Of a stretch of 6,160 nucleotides of DNA, positions 5,681-6,160 are shown in pieces. Both the position numbers and the translations under genes were made by a program. Source of the stretch: Candidatus Poribacteria bacterium (GTDB taxonomy: Bacteria; Poribacteria; WGA-4E; WGA-3G). The notes below the pieces were generated by a model that saw nothing but the letters and a program-made list of their open reading frames with translations, was not told the origin of the DNA and did no database searches. The stretch's first letter is position 1, and every line of letters starts with the position of its first letter. The stretch covers positions 1-6,160 of the forward strand of contig JAPPMR010000096.1 in NCBI GenBank assembly GCA_028818995.1, read 5' to 3'.

Positions 5681-6160
5681 AAGGTTTTCCTAAAAGTTCA
5701 AACGTAACGCTTTGTGCTGCACCACCTTGCATCTTCGTAGAGGTTCGAGTGCTCGCGATAGCACGGATTCGGTGGCTCTTGATGCCGAGTTGTCTGAGTG
5801 CTTTAGCGGCTGCCTCAGCCCGTTGCGTTGCGAGAATCTTATTTGCCGCTGGGTCCCCTTCCTTCCGCGTGTGTCCAACAACTCTGAGATAATACTGTGG
5901 AAACGATTTCAGTTTTGATGCAATGTCAGCAAGTGCCCGTTGGCTACCGGGAAGAATTCGAGCGTTTCCCCTACCGAATTGGATCGGTTCAATCTTCATT
6001 GCTGCAACAGGCGCAAGCGTGTTCCAATTTGTATCAGATAGCGGATTCAACGCAGCATCTTCCCGAACTTTTTCCTCTACCACAGCGGCTGTATCTACAA
6101 AAATATCGTCTAACCCAGTTGTGCCACCTGCGTCCAACACACCGGGATGAAATTTATCAT
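5676..6160 (-). CDS. OmpA-like peptidoglycan-binding domain protein, 5' partial
   Basis: C-terminal 160 residues of a protein whose 5' end lies beyond the right edge. The frame is open through the edge (D-K-F-H-P-G-V), so the GTG at 6140 is probably internal. Counting that codon as residue 1, residues ~48-153 form an OmpA C-terminal domain: IEPIQFGRGNARILP, then LADIASKLKSFPQYYLRVVGHT, then N100 and the conserved RA pair (R107-A108), and RIRAIAS. This domain normally binds peptidoglycan in the periplasm. The aspartate of the usual GHTD is replaced by arginine (R92), while R107 is kept. The upstream part, with GGTTGLDDIFVDTAAV, resembles the end of NMT1/SsuA-type solute-binding proteins, so the whole protein may be a binding-protein/OmpA fusion; this is inference from a short stretch. 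The stop TAG (5678-5676) touches the MITE-like element directly. Likely exported, but the signal peptide is out of view. Confidence 0.82.
   Translation of the reverse strand, partial: DKFHPGVLDAGGTTGLDDIFVDTAAVVEEKVREDAALNPLSDTNWNTLAPVAAMKIEPIQFGRGNARILPGSQRALADIASKLKSFPQYYLRVVGHTRKEGDPAANKILATQRAEAAAKALRQLGIKSHRIRAIASTRTSTKMQGGAAQSVTFELLGKPY

Overview
The window looks like a fragment of an uncultured, double-membraned environmental bacterium. My best guess is Candidatus Poribacteria or a neighbouring lineage. The clues are a secreted HExxH protease with a type IX-like sorting tail, a Tat-exported DUF4159 protein, an OmpA-domain protein, a lipoprotein, moderate GC, and several kinds of dispersed repeat in the gaps. 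The taxonomic call is inference, because no rRNA or marker gene is present.

Left half, plus strand (1-4480): three genes run in the same direction and are tightly packed. They are the 3' part of a large secreted metalloprotease (cut by the left edge), a lipoprotein whose start overlaps the protease stop by one base (TAATG), and, 17 bases further on, a flavin monooxygenase-like oxidoreductase. The spacing suggests one transcript. The functions do not form a recognisable pathway: the first two proteins are exported and the third is cytoplasmic.

Middle (4481-4589): this is a convergent junction holding two hairpins. One belongs to a GTAGG-type dispersed repeat. The other is followed by seven T on the minus strand and fits an intrinsic terminator for the minus-strand gene.

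Right half, minus strand (4590-6160): the order of transcription is an OmpA-domain protein (5' end outside the window), a 120-bp MITE-like element that begins directly after its stop codon, then a Tat-exported DUF4159 protein with a strong Shine-Dalgarno.

The most interesting signals are in the repeats. A 12-bp terminal-inverted-repeat element with flanking CTAAT copies sits exactly at a stop codon. A second, TCAG-rich repeat appears to have been inserted behind the lipoprotein start codon, so that it is translated as an N-terminal extension ahead of the signal peptide. Hairpins in the MITE and at the terminator resemble each other. I see no CRISPR array, tRNA, rRNA, phage gene, toxin-antitoxin pair or obvious defence system, and I do not think the window holds a complete new multi-gene system.
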